DNA of 64,000 bases from Nostoc sp. FACHB-892. Its GTDB lineage: Bacteria; Cyanobacteriota; Cyanobacteriia; Cyanobacteriales; Nostocaceae. Where the stretch lies: assembly GCF_014698795.1 (NCBI RefSeq), contig NZ_JACJTR010000003.1, positions 372,001-436,000 on the forward strand, written 5' to 3'. Under the pieces are notes generated by a model. The model was not told where the DNA came from. It did not search any database and saw only the letters and a list, made by a program, of their open reading frames with translations. A program made the translations under genes and the position numbers. Below, piece after piece: positions 7,302 to 16,412 of the stretch; positions within the stretch are counted from its first letter, which is position 1; each line of letters starts with the position of its first letter.

Positions 7302-9596
7302 ATGAGCCAGCCTGAAAATACTATTACCCAAGCTACTGCTCTGACTAACCACGATCGCAAACCTATTCACATACCTGGCTCTATTCAACCTCATGGCGTT
7401 CTACTAGCACTCAGTACCCAGCTAGAGATAGTGCAAGTTAGCAATAATACCCAAGCATATTTGGGCAAAGAGCCAGAAGATTTGCTTGGTAAACCATTGA
7501 GCCATTTGCTAGAAGCTCAACAAATGGAAGCTGTAAAGCAGTGCTTGGCAAAAAAAATTGGCATTGCTAATGCTTTTAAAGTATCAATAAACACTTTGCA
7601 TCAGGAACGATACTTTGACGGCATTGTTCATCGTACAGAAGAGGCTGTGATTCTGGAGTTAGAACCGACTGACTCAAAATCTGAGATGAGTTTTTTAAAC
7701 TTTCATGCTTTGGCGGGTGAAGCGATCGCAAAAATGCAAAGAACATCAAACCTGATAGAATTTTTGCATATAGTGGCACAAGAAGTCCAAAAAATCATCG
7801 GTTTTGATCGGGTAATGGTCTATAAATTTGACCAGTCGGGAGCGGGTTCTGTTATTTCAGAAGTTAAACGGGAAGATTTATCCCCTTATTTAGGACTCCA
7901 CTATCCCGCTACAGATATTCCAGCACAAGCTAGGGAGTTATACACGCGCTGCTTTCTCCGATTTCTTCCCGATTTGACAGCCGAACGTGTTCAGCTAGTT
8001 CCACCGGAAAATCCGACAATACATCAGCCTCTTGACTTAAGTTACTCTCTGCTACGAAGTTTTGATTCATGTTGTGCTGAATATCATCAAAATATGGGAG
8101 TAAAAGCTCTTTTGGTGATTTCGCTCATTCAAGAGCAGAAGCTTTGGGGATTAATATCTTGCCATCATTTAACACCAAAGTATATTTCTTACGAAGTCTG
8201 CAAGATGTGCGAATTTTTGGGACAGATTGTGTCTACTGAATTAGCGCATAAAATTAGTTATTCGGAATGGAACTATAAGGTAAAACTGAAATCACTACAG
8301 GCTGATTTTTTAGAGTCTATTTCTCAGGCAGATAATTTTATCGATGCCTTAATTAAACCTGAAATCCGCTTGCTGGATCTTGTTAGTGCCTCTGGAGCGG
8401 CAGTTTGTCTGGATAATGAAATTAACCTTGTGGGAGCAACACCAAATATTGATGAGGTGCGGGCGTTAATTGAATGGGCAGATACTCAAGTTAGTGACAA
8501 CCTGTTTTTCACTGATTCTCTGCCGAAGCTTTATCCAGAGGCGCTCATCTTTAAAGATACTGCCAGTGGCTTGCTGCTACTGCGAATTTCTAAAGTCCGA
8601 CGCTATTATATTCTTTGGTTTCGCCCTGAAGTTATCCAAACGGTAAACTGGGCGGGTAATCCCAACGAATCTATTCAAGCTCAGACGGATGGTAGCTTTA
8701 TTCTATGTCCACGAAAATCCTTTGAACAATGGCAAGAAACGGTTAGATTAACTTCTCTACCTTGGGAAACTTGTGAACTTGAGAGTGCGATCGCTCTGAG
8801 TAATGCGATCGTTGGTATTGTACTATCTAAGGCGGATGAGTTAGCTAAAATAAACCTAGAATTAGAGCGCAGCAACCGGGAATTAGCCTCCTTTGCCTAC
8901 GCTGCTTCCCATGACCTCAAAGAGCCTTTGCGGGGAATTTATAACTTCTCGACGGTGCTGCTAGAAGACTATGCCCAAGTATTAGATGATGACGGAATAG
9001 AGTGCTTGCAAACAGTAGTTTCCTTATCTGTACGCATGGAAACTCTTATTAATGCACTACTGCGACTCTCGCAGTTAGGACAAGCGCAACTGCGAGAGCA
9101 AGTAACTGACCTCAATGAATTGCTCAACCAAGTAATTGAAGTCTTTCGTGCTAGTCGCCAAGACTCTGCGCTTGTGGATATTCGCATTCCTCGGCCTTTA
9201 CCAACAGTTCAGTGTGACCGAGTTCTCGTTAATGAAGTCTTTAGCAATCTCCTGGGCAATGCGTTTAAATACAACGATAAGCCAGAGCAATGGGTTGAGA
9301 TTGGCTACCTTTCTCAAGCAGAAGGGGGACAAGGGGACAAGGAGAATACCCCATGCCCAATGCCCCATGCCCAATCCCCAATCTTCTATATCCGAGATAA
9401 CGGTATTGGCATTCCACAACATCACTTAGAAACTATCTTTCGACTATTTAAGCGGCTGCACTCGCAGGAAAAGTACGGTGGAGGAGCAGGTGCAGGATTA
9501 GCTATTGTTAAGAAGATTGTTGAGCTTCATAATGGCCAAATTTGGGTTGAATCTACTGTAGGCGTTGGCTCGATTTTCTATTTCACCCTGGAATAG
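7302..9596 (+). CDS. cph1: Cph1-type phytochrome sensor histidine kinase
   Basis: A 764-residue PAS-GAF-PHY-HisKA-HATPase protein, a soluble red/far-red photoreceptor kinase. The PAS start has IHIPGSIQPHG. The biliverdin-type N-terminal Cys is replaced by His17 (TNHDRKP). The GAF domain carries YPATDIPAQAR (about 201-211) and Cys257 in RSFDSCCAEYHQNMGV, at the position of the phycocyanobilin Cys of Cph1, so a PCB chromophore is expected. The residue after it, usually His, is Cys258. His537 in ASHDLKEPLRG is the phospho-acceptor; N (NLLGNAFKYND), G1 (DNGIGIP) and G2 (GGGAGAGLAIV) boxes follow. About 21 residues between the N and G1 boxes are encoded by inserted heptamer repeats (9323-9383). 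Its partner regulator follows after 52 bases. Confidence 0.9.
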   Translation: MSQPENTITQATALTNHDRKPIHIPGSIQPHGVLLALSTQLEIVQVSNNTQAYLGKEPEDLLGKPLSHLLEAQQMEAVKQCLAKKIGIANAFKVSINTLHQERYFDGIVHRTEEAVILELEPTDSKSEMSFLNFHALAGEAIAKMQRTSNLIEFLHIVAQEVQKIIGFDRVMVYKFDQSGAGSVISEVKREDLSPYLGLHYPATDIPAQARELYTRCFLRFLPDLTAERVQLVPPENPTIHQPLDLSYSLLRSFDSCCAEYHQNMGVKALLVISLIQEQKLWGLISCHHLTPKYISYEVCKMCEFLGQIVSTELAHKISYSEWNYKVKLKSLQADFLESISQADNFIDALIKPEIRLLDLVSASGAAVCLDNEINLVGATPNIDEVRALIEWADTQVSDNLFFTDSLPKLYPEALIFKDTASGLLLLRISKVRRYYILWFRPEVIQTVNWAGNPNESIQAQTDGSFILCPRKSFEQWQETVRLTSLPWETCELESAIALSNAIVGIVLSKADELAKINLELERSNRELASFAYAASHDLKEPLRGIYNFSTVLLEDYAQVLDDDGIECLQTVVSLSVRMETLINALLRLSQLGQAQLREQVTDLNELLNQVIEVFRASRQDSALVDIRIPRPLPTVQCDRVLVNEVFSNLLGNAFKYNDKPEQWVEIGYLSQAEGGQGDKENTPCPMPHAQSPIFYIRDNGIGIPQHHLETIFRLFKRLHSQEKYGGGAGAGLAIVKKIVELHNGQIWVESTVGVGSIFYFTLE
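9323..9383. repeat. In-frame short tandem repeat inside the phytochrome gene
   Basis: This run is made of gggacaag repeats followed by ccatgccca/atgcccc heptamer-like units, the same type seen in spacers of this window. It is read through in frame as a Gly/Asp-rich then Pro/Met-rich loop between the N and G1 boxes of the ATPase domain, without a stop. Confidence 0.7.
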
Positions 9597-9648
9597 TTTA
9601 AGATAATAACCAAATATGTATTTTTGTTAAGTTCTTTTAAGACCACGA

Positions 9649-10104
9649 ATGACAAAAAAACTTCATGAACCGCTGCTCGTTGTTGAGGACAGCAATGAAG
9701 ATTTTCGGATGCTACAACGTCTGATGCGGCGCATGTCCGTCCAGAACCCCATACATCGTTGTACTAATGGGGATGAGGTTTTAGAGTTCCTCCATCAACA
9801 AGGAAGCGAAGCCTTACGCAACTCTAAAGTAGCACTACGACCTTCTGTTATCTTACTCGATCTGAATTTGCCAGGTATTGATGGCCGTGACATTTTAGAC
9901 CGGCTCAAGCAAGATAAGAGTTTCAAGGAAATCCCCATCGTTGTTTTTACTACATCATCTAACCCCAAGGATATTGAACTGTGCTACCAAAAGGGCGCAA
10001 ATGGATATCTGGTAAAGCCGATGGATGCTCAGGAACTAAAAAAGACGATTCAAGCATTTGTGGACTATTGGCTTGAAGCGAATATGCCGCCAGTCTTGGA
10101 TTAA
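9649..10104 (+). CDS. rcp1: Rcp1-like single-domain response regulator
   Basis: A 151-residue stand-alone receiver. The acidic pocket is E13-D14, the phospho-acceptor Asp71 is in VILLDLNLPG, a Thr/Ser pair lies in VVFTTSSNP, and the conserved Lys is in GYLVKPM near residue 124. There is no output domain, and the ~20-residue C-terminal extension (FVDYWLEANMPPVLD) with its aromatic residues is typical of phytochrome-partner Rcp1 proteins, which dimerise by it. It lies 52 bases behind the phytochrome on the same strand, so they are probably co-transcribed and the kinase is the likely phosphodonor. Downstream signalling partners are not evident. Confidence 0.88.
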   Translation: MTKKLHEPLLVVEDSNEDFRMLQRLMRRMSVQNPIHRCTNGDEVLEFLHQQGSEALRNSKVALRPSVILLDLNLPGIDGRDILDRLKQDKSFKEIPIVVFTTSSNPKDIELCYQKGANGYLVKPMDAQELKKTIQAFVDYWLEANMPPVLD

Positions 10105-10387
10105 TTTGTTTATTTTCTGTCGATGAGGCAGTAGGGAAAAAAGGATAACAAAGGAGACGGCTCAGAGGACACAGAGACATTTTCCTCTTTGAGTCACTGT
10201 GTCTGCTTGTCTCTTTTAAATGCATTTTTCCCACTTTCTTGTTTTATGAATATTTGTATTGCTTTAGAATTACTAAAGAATTTAGATTTTATTTACACTT
10301 AATTTTATATTATTTTTAGAATTATGCAATAAAAACACAGTCTGGATAAAAGGGATCTACATGGCTCCCTGAACCTCATACTTATAT

Positions 10388-12160
10388 ATGTTGGACACAT
10401 GGACGCTACTCATCATCGATGATTGTGCAGCAGATCGAAAAATCTATCGTCGATATCTGTTGAAAGATCCGCACCAGTCCTACCAAATTTTGGAGGCAGA
10501 CTGTGCAGAAGAAGCACTTGCTTTGTGCCAAAAAATGCGCTTTGATGTCATCCTCCTGGATTTTTGCCTACCTGATATGAGTGGGTTAGAACTCTTCGAG
10601 CAGATGCAGCAGGAGATATTGGAGACATCTGTACCTGTGATTATGTTGACAGGGCGTGGCGATGAAGAAATAGCTGTGCAAGCAATGAAACAGGGTGCTT
10701 TGGATTATTTGGTCAAGCAAAATCTGACACAGGATGTGCTGCAAATAACAGTCCGCAACGCCATCAAGCAATCGTGCTTGCAAGCCCAACTCAACAAAAC
10801 TCAGGAGCGACAACGCTTAATTGCCACAACTGCTTTACGAATTCGCCAGTCTCTTAACCTAAAGGAAATTTTGAATACGGCTGTAACTGAGGTACAGCAA
10901 CTTTTGAAGTGCGATCGCGTGATGGTGTATCAGTTCGCCCCAGATAGCGACGGTAAAATAGTTGCCTCTTCAGTTGAGTCATACCGCACTGTAACATTGT
11001 GCGATCGCGTCGGGATACGTGAAGAAGCAGGGGAGCAGGGAGCAGGGAGCAGGGGGAAAATTCCTCTTCTTTGCACCCTTCCCCATATCCAATCCCCAAT
11101 GCCCAATACTTCTCTACGAGAGGCTGCGCCAACGGCTTCTGTGCTTCTCCGTAAGAGTACGCTCAGTACAAGTCCTCAATCTTCAATTCCTTATAACTAT
11201 GAGTTTGGCTTGTGTAATTGTCTCAGCCTGAAAGAGCAATTTAATACTAAGGCAAATCTGGTAGTTCCCATTAATCTGAGTAACAATGGGAACCCAACCC
11301 CCATACTTTGGGGTTTGTTGATTGCTGACCATAATTCCGGGGAACGAGAGTGGCAAACTGATGATGCCCAAATGCTCAATGAAGTTTCAGTGCAACTAGC
11401 GATCGCTATCCAACAAGCGGAATTGCTAGCCCAAACTCAAGCAGCGCTTGCCAAAGAAAAGCAACTCAATGTATTTAAATCTCAAATCATTGCAACGGTT
11501 TCCCATGAGTATCGAACGCCACTAACTTCAATTCTTGCAGCTGCATCAACTTTGGTAAAACATAGCCAGCAACTGGATGAGTCTAAACAACAGAGGTTTT
11601 TGGGAATCATTGAACAGAAAGCAAGGTATATGTCCAAACTTGTGGATAATATGCTTTTAGTTAACCAATTTGAACTGGAAAAACCCAAGATTAAGCCTAT
11701 TCTGCTCGATCTACTGCAATTTTTTTCTGAGCTAATAGAACAAGAGCGAGAAACAGTAGGCGATCGCCACGAATTGATTTTTAAAATTACTGGTAATAAC
11801 CAGGGCTTTTGGGGCGATCGCGGGCTTTTGCAGCAAATTTTTACTAACTTAATATCCAATGCAATTAAGTACTCTCCAGATGGAGGTACTGTAGAATTCC
11901 ACCTGATCGGTAAAGAATCACAAGTAATCTTTTATATCAAAGATCAGGGAATTGGTATCCCAATGGCAGATCAAGAAAATTTGTTTCAATCCTTCAGCCG
12001 TGGAAGTAATGTTGACACAATCCCCGGTACAGGATTAGGGCTAGCGATCGCTAAAGCTTGTGTCGATTTACATGGTGGTGATATCACCTTGTCTAGTCAA
12101 GTAGGGCAAGGAACTACAGTTACAGTTAGCTTACCAAAGGCCTATTCATTTGCCCCATAA
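10388..12160 (+). CDS. Receiver-GAF-histidine kinase
   Basis: A 590-residue protein with an N-terminal receiver (residues ~5-125, Asp58 in VILLDFCLPDMSG), a GAF domain (~150-345), HisKA (His373 in VSHEYRTPLTSI) and HATPase (N box NLISNAIKYSPDGG, G1 KDQGIGIP, G2 GTGLGLAIAK). It lies 283 bases behind the phytochrome-Rcp1 pair on the same strand and may belong to the same phosphorelay. The GAF domain has no obvious bilin-binding CH motif. About 45-50 residues in its middle (11030-11170) are encoded by heptamer repeats and a dispersed palindrome in frame, so ligand binding may be altered. Otherwise all kinase boxes are intact, and the ATG at 10388 begins the receiver without extension. Confidence 0.85.
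   Translation: MLDTWTLLIIDDCAADRKIYRRYLLKDPHQSYQILEADCAEEALALCQKMRFDVILLDFCLPDMSGLELFEQMQQEILETSVPVIMLTGRGDEEIAVQAMKQGALDYLVKQNLTQDVLQITVRNAIKQSCLQAQLNKTQERQRLIATTALRIRQSLNLKEILNTAVTEVQQLLKCDRVMVYQFAPDSDGKIVASSVESYRTVTLCDRVGIREEAGEQGAGSRGKIPLLCTLPHIQSPMPNTSLREAAPTASVLLRKSTLSTSPQSSIPYNYEFGLCNCLSLKEQFNTKANLVVPINLSNNGNPTPILWGLLIADHNSGEREWQTDDAQMLNEVSVQLAIAIQQAELLAQTQAALAKEKQLNVFKSQIIATVSHEYRTPLTSILAAASTLVKHSQQLDESKQQRFLGIIEQKARYMSKLVDNMLLVNQFELEKPKIKPILLDLLQFFSELIEQERETVGDRHELIFKITGNNQGFWGDRGLLQQIFTNLISNAIKYSPDGGTVEFHLIGKESQVIFYIKDQGIGIPMADQENLFQSFSRGSNVDTIPGTGLGLAIAKACVDLHGGDITLSSQVGQGTTVTVSLPKAYSFAP
11030..11170. repeat. Repeat cluster inserted in frame in the GAF kinase
   Basis: A (gcaggga)n heptamer run (11030-11057) is followed by a ccccaat/cccaat run (11085-11106) and a copy of the cttctctacgag dispersed palindrome (11108-11150). 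All is translated without a stop. It falls where GAF domains normally have a variable loop. Confidence 0.65.
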
Positions 12161-12324
12161 CAAATGCACATCATTTGGTTGCCCATCATAGTCAGCATCT
12201 TCAAATTTCATATAAGTACTTTCATTACTTTTGCGGTACTCAAGTTTGTGAATTCTGAACTACATAGTTACTCAACTTCAGTATTAAATAAAATTAGTAA
12301 CAATAGTCTAGGAAAAGCAAAGAC

Positions 12325-12687
12325 GTGAACCGTTTCAAAAAGCTATCCTTAATCGCATTTCTGCTATTAGCCTTCGTGTACCCACCTGCTTTAGCTGAAG
12401 CCAAAGATAATACTTTAGATAATGTTCTCAATGAACATCTTGATGTAAAGACAAAATTAATTGGAGAGCAAAGTGAAGAGCTTTTGTTAGCTCATCGACG
12501 GACTCGACGACGTTATCATAGACGGCAACGGACTAGACAATATTATTATCAACGCCAGCGTAATCGACGACATTATTATAGACGACGCTATCGCTCTATA
12601 CGTTATCACGGACAACCATATCGTCATGGACAATGGGAACTTGTGCGTGATCGTCATGGGCGATTAATGTATCATTGGCAGCGTTAA
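12325..12687 (+). CDS. Small secreted, very basic Arg/Tyr/His-rich protein
   Basis: 120 residues from a GTG start (MNRFKKLSLIAFLLLAF). A signal peptide is clear, with probable cleavage after ALAEA. The mature part has an acidic-to-neutral first ~35 residues, then a run rich in Arg, Tyr and His (RRTRRRYHRRQRTRQYYYQR and onwards) ending in a GQWELVRDRHGRLMYHW motif. No enzymatic family is recognised. The C-terminal W-x-W-like motif with basic repeats is seen in small exported cyanobacterial proteins of unknown role. It could bind polyanions such as extracellular polysaccharide or nucleic acid (inference only). Confidence 0.7.
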   Translation: MNRFKKLSLIAFLLLAFVYPPALAEAKDNTLDNVLNEHLDVKTKLIGEQSEELLLAHRRTRRRYHRRQRTRQYYYQRQRNRRHYYRRRYRSIRYHGQPYRHGQWELVRDRHGRLMYHWQR

Positions 12688-12800
12688 TAGTAAACTTTAT
12701 ACCCAATTTCCTCAGAGACTATTTATGCGTAAATCCTAATATAGGCAGACTTGTTCGAGATAATTTAACCTCGATCTCACCAAATTGCGTTGCTCCCTAA

Positions 12801-13154
12801 CTAAAACCCTAATTTTTCTTGAACGATTGCCTCATCTTTAAAGCCGACCAGCACAGCTGTTCCATCTTTAACGAAAAGTGGACGTTTGAGCAGCATTGCG
12901 TCGTGAGTAAATGCATCAATCCACTGTTCATCCGTCCAAGTCTTTTTTTGATCTCCTAAAGCGCGGTAGGATTGACCGGAGGTATTTCGCATAGGAGCAA
13001 AACTCAAAGACTTTACCCAGTTTTGGATCTGTTCACGGGTCGGCGGAGTCTCTCTGGTGTTGATAAACTCATAGTTAATTCCCTTGTCTTGGAGCCACGT
13101 CAAAGCTTTTTTACAAGTGCCGCAGTTTGGAATGCCGTAGACTTGAATAGACAT
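12801..13154 (-). CDS. Spx/ArsC-family thioredoxin-fold protein (YffB-like)
   Basis: 117 residues with the thioredoxin-like start MSIQVYGIPNCGTCKKALTW. The CGTC redox pair at positions 11-14 is followed by KKA, which is typical of the Spx/MgsR/ArsC-related group. The rest (RETPPTREQIQNW, ALGDQKKTWTDEQW, LLKRPLFVKDG) follows the family to its normal length. Such proteins are annotated as arsenate reductase-like or glutathione-dependent reductases. No arsenic genes lie nearby, so a general thiol role is more likely than arsenate reduction. It is a single gene, with its own start at the ATG 13154. Confidence 0.82.
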   Translation of the reverse strand: MSIQVYGIPNCGTCKKALTWLQDKGINYEFINTRETPPTREQIQNWVKSLSFAPMRNTSGQSYRALGDQKKTWTDEQWIDAFTHDAMLLKRPLFVKDGTAVLVGFKDEAIVQEKLGF

Positions 13155-13319
13155 AAAACAATTAAAACAATCTCCATATATGACATAGCTAGTGTAACTT
13201 CTGCCATTGAATCTCTGCGGCAGAAATTTATAGCGATCGCTCGAAAGCGACTAATGCCTATACTGAACTACACATATTTTTTGAGTCTCTTCGTTTTTTT
13301 TGCAAAATTGGGATGCTCA

Positions 13320-14333
13320 CTAGGAATCTGGATTGATGCATTTGAGATGCTCACAGCCAAAAGCTTGAGTCATCATTGCAGATAGCTGTTGAGAAACTTG
13401 CCTATCAAAGTTCAGTTCTCGCATGATTTGGTCATGGGCTTGTCCCTGGGTGATCCGCTTTGCCATTTGCTCAAACTCTATCCAAGTCAAATCACTCTCA
13501 ACAAATGCTTTCGCAAGGGTAATTATCAGTTCTTCATAATCATTGTCTTCCAGTTTCGTCATCATTCGGTGTTCGATTTGAAGGGAATCATCGAAACAGT
13601 AATACCAAGATTTTGGTTGCTGCTTAAGTACTCTTCGGAAAAAATCTTGCTGTTTCGGGCGACTAACAGCATGATCTGCTTCACTACATACCATTAAGAT
13701 AGGGGCAGAAACACAGCCTTGAGCCTTTTCTAAAACCTGATATCCTAATTCTAGAAATATCCGTAATGCCTTAATACGAAAACCTTTATAACCAAAATTA
13801 CCAGGTGCATCTTTGTTGAACCATTCAAAGTAAATTGGCAAGATTTTTATAAGTAAATCGAATAGTGAATAACGATTACCCAAGTAAGGCGTGAACAATA
13901 AGGTGCAGTCAATCTGCTCAGGATGCTCTAAAGCTAACCAAGCAGCTAAAGTTCCACCAGTCGATAATCCACCAATCACAACTTCTTGACCTAGCGTTTT
14001 TGCAATCTGCAACCATTTAATTACAAATTCTTGATAAATCTTAATATCTGTTGGCAGAGGTGGAGGGTTTTGATGCCTCCAGTCACCGGAGCGTCCATGA
14101 CCGGGTTGTAAAGGAATCAAAACATTATATCCCATGTTAAAAAAGGCTTTACCAAGCGGCTCGAACTGGTAAGGGCCTGCTGTAAAACCATGCAAAAATA
14201 AAAAAACTTTTGATCTAAAGTCAGGGTAAATCAAAAATTTGGAACGACAGGCTTCATTCTTTAGACCCAATGTAGATTCTAATTGGTGAACTTGCTCCAG
14301 GATTTCTGCTGTTTTTTGAATGCCAGTTTTCAT
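13320..14333 (-). CDS. Alpha/beta hydrolase (serine aminopeptidase/monoglyceride lipase type)
   Basis: A 337-residue soluble protein. The core opens with VFLFLHGFTAGPYQFEPLGK and VLIPLQPGHGRSGDW. The nucleophile elbow is GLSTGG, the candidate acid is Asp in SEADHAV and the candidate base is His in QIEHRMM. About 75 extra residues follow the catalytic His, of helical, charged character (WIEFEQMAKRITQGQAHDQIM), outside the usual fold. No signal peptide or membrane segment is visible, so it is probably cytosolic. The substrate is unknown; short-chain esters or acyl glycerols are family possibilities. Confidence 0.78.
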   Translation of the reverse strand: MKTGIQKTAEILEQVHQLESTLGLKNEACRSKFLIYPDFRSKVFLFLHGFTAGPYQFEPLGKAFFNMGYNVLIPLQPGHGRSGDWRHQNPPPLPTDIKIYQEFVIKWLQIAKTLGQEVVIGGLSTGGTLAAWLALEHPEQIDCTLLFTPYLGNRYSLFDLLIKILPIYFEWFNKDAPGNFGYKGFRIKALRIFLELGYQVLEKAQGCVSAPILMVCSEADHAVSRPKQQDFFRRVLKQQPKSWYYCFDDSLQIEHRMMTKLEDNDYEELIITLAKAFVESDLTWIEFEQMAKRITQGQAHDQIMRELNFDRQVSQQLSAMMTQAFGCEHLKCINPDS

Positions 14334-14446
14334 TGATTCCCGGTCATATTTACAGATATCAACTTATTTTATTAATTTAATATTTACTACGTATCTAGCA
14401 GAGGATATATTGTTATTTAGCCTGTTGGAAGTATTAATTCTCCAAC

Positions 14447-14476
14447 CCCTACCCTATGAGTAGATTTAGGGTAGGG
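14447..14476. terminator. 10-bp perfect hairpin between lipoprotein and hydrolase genes
   Basis: CCCTACCCTA and its exact complement TAGGGTAGGG flank a 10-nt loop. It lies just past the stop of the minus-strand lipoprotein gene. There is no T-run, so it is either a weak terminator, an mRNA-stabilising hairpin, or a dispersed palindrome. Confidence 0.4.
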
Positions 14477-14513
14477 AGTGCCGCTATGGGTTTAAAAATA
14501 AATCTTGTAATTG

Positions 14514-15035
14514 TTAATCTTGAATTTCTATCTTCCTAATCAGCCATTCTTTGATTGTTTTGCCGCAAGGCTCAGAACTTTGGCAATCACTGACATTCTC
14601 TAGATCATAAGACATTTTTACTTTTTTATTGACGTATTTATCTTGTTCACAAATTTCAAATGTTGCACCGACACCTTCATACAACTTACCCTTTTCATCT
14701 ACAACAGTAACATAGCATTTTAAGTCTCCATTTTGCATATCTTTAATCGTACCAAATATTGGGTTATTGTTATCAATCTCATTAGGTTTACTATTTTTAA
14801 TAGATGGATTGTTCTTTGATGCTGAATTACTAACTTTTTTATTAATTTCGGTATTATCTAGGTGATTTGTGGAAGTAGATTTAGAATTAACTTGGATAGA
14901 TGGTGCAGTATTTGCTTGATTAGCCTTATTCTGTTGAGAAGCACTCTTGTCAGGTTCGCTACAACTCACAATCAACATAGAGCAAAAAAGCAGTGTAGTA
15001 GTAAAGATTGTTTTTTTCATTTTATTTATATTCAT
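14514..15035 (-). CDS. Small lipoprotein of unknown function
   Basis: 173 residues. The signal sequence ends in a lipobox (LLFCSMLIVSC, Cys at about position 25), so it should be a membrane-anchored lipoprotein. Residues ~28-90 are a low-complexity Asn/Ser/Lys-rich linker. The C-terminal ~80 residues form a compact domain with four Cys residues (LKCYVTVVDEKGKLYEG, FEICEQDKYV, SDCQSSEPCGKTIKEW) that could form two disulfides. I do not recognise the domain. In-frame ATG codons at 15035 and 15020 are both possible starts. Base composition is AT-rich relative to its neighbours. Confidence 0.72.
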   Translation of the reverse strand: MNINKMKKTIFTTTLLFCSMLIVSCSEPDKSASQQNKANQANTAPSIQVNSKSTSTNHLDNTEINKKVSNSASKNNPSIKNSKPNEIDNNNPIFGTIKDMQNGDLKCYVTVVDEKGKLYEGVGATFEICEQDKYVNKKVKMSYDLENVSDCQSSEPCGKTIKEWLIRKIEIQD

Positions 15036-15451
15036 GAAAGCCTATGAATGGTTGATTTGATAAAAGTGTTAGACCAATAGTCAATCCAGCAGTTATTTTG
15101 GTAGTTAAAGCAAAATAAGAAAATCCTCCCTTCTTTGAGTCACTCATAGAAACACCAAAAAACCAAAGTCAAGCGCAATTGCCTAACCTCAAAGCATAAG
15201 GAAAAGCTCTATTAAGTTTTCTATAATATTTCTTTATTTACTACGATTTTATGTGTTGTAATTTATAAGTAACAACGTGGTATTTACTGAATACATTTTA
15301 TATGTATTATTCGGTAAAGGGCTTAGAGAATGTCTTTAACCTGATTAATTTGTATAAATTAATGCTTATTTAAGCCTTGATTGCTAAATATTAATGCTTT
15401 GAGCATTAAATGAGTATTTAATAGAGTTTAGAAGCTGTAAGTATTTATTCT
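15036..15451. other. Divergent intergenic region before truB
   Basis: 416 AT-rich bases between the lipoprotein gene and truB. It should contain both promoters. No RNA structure or small ORF stands out. Confidence 0.4.
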
Positions 15452-16336
15452 GTGTTATTTCAAGGTTTTATCAACTTAAACAAACCATTTGGCTGGACTT
15501 CCCACGACTGCGTCGCGCGGGTGCGAAAATTGTTGCGCCTCAAACGTGTAGGACATGCGGGAACCTTAGATCCAGCTGCTACAGGGGTTTTACCAATCGC
15601 CCTTGGTAAAGCCACAAGATTATTGCAATATCTGCCAGAGAACAAAGGTTATAAAGCCACTATTCGGCTGGGTGTGCGTACCACAACCGATGATTTACAA
15701 GGCGAAATCATCACTTCACAACCTTGTGCTGGATTGAGTTTGGCACAGGTGAAAAGTGTATTACCACAATTTGAAGGCAAGATTGAGCAAATACCACCTA
15801 GTTACAGTGCAATCCAGGTGGATGGTAAACGTCTCTACGACTTAGCACGCCAAGGGATAACGGTGGAAGTTCCAGTGCGAACAGTAGAAGTTTTTCAGAT
15901 AGATATTTTGGACTGGAGAGAAGGAGATTTTCCCGAATTGGATGTGGCGATCGCCTGTGGTTCTGGTACATATATTAGAGCGATCGCTCGTGACTTGGGT
16001 GCAATTTTAGAAACTGGTGGCACTCTTGCCGCTTTGATTCGCACCCAAAGCAGTGGCTTCGATCTAACAGATAGTCTCACTTTGACCGACCTAGAAGCCA
16101 AACTGCAAGCGGGGACATTTCAGCCTTTTGCCTCTGATGCAGCCTTGAAACATTTGTCATCTGTTACTTTACCAGCAGCATCTGCTCAAAAATGGTGTCA
16201 AGGTCAACGAATTTCTCTAACTTTCGATGTTTCTGAAATAGTACGAGTTTATGATGAAGAGACTCGTTTTTTAGGTATTGGGCAATTACAAGATGAAGTG
16301 TTGATTCCCCAAATGGTTTATGAACCAATTTCTTAA
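15452..16336 (+). CDS. truB: tRNA pseudouridine-55 synthase
   Basis: A 294-residue enzyme that converts U55 in the T-loop of tRNAs to pseudouridine. The N-terminal signature [20 protein letters not shown] and the catalytic motif [21 protein letters not shown] (nucleophile Asp) are complete. The substrate-binding stretch [21 protein letters not shown] and the RNA-binding [15 protein letters not shown] follow. The C-terminal ~60 residues form a PUA-like end. The start is a GTG at 15452, giving MLFQGFINL, because no ATG lies upstream in frame near the conserved start. A hydrolase gene follows 76 bases downstream. Confidence 0.93.
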   Translation: MLFQGFINLNKPFGWTSHDCVARVRKLLRLKRVGHAGTLDPAATGVLPIALGKATRLLQYLPENKGYKATIRLGVRTTTDDLQGEIITSQPCAGLSLAQVKSVLPQFEGKIEQIPPSYSAIQVDGKRLYDLARQGITVEVPVRTVEVFQIDILDWREGDFPELDVAIACGSGTYIRAIARDLGAILETGGTLAALIRTQSSGFDLTDSLTLTDLEAKLQAGTFQPFASDAALKHLSSVTLPAASAQKWCQGQRISLTFDVSEIVRVYDEETRFLGIGQLQDEVLIPQMVYEPIS

Positions 16337-16412
16337 AATTGTAATAATTTGAAGGTTTTAATTTGAACACATTTGGCTATCAAGTATGGTGGGAGTCTCT
16401 TGGGGGTGCTAG

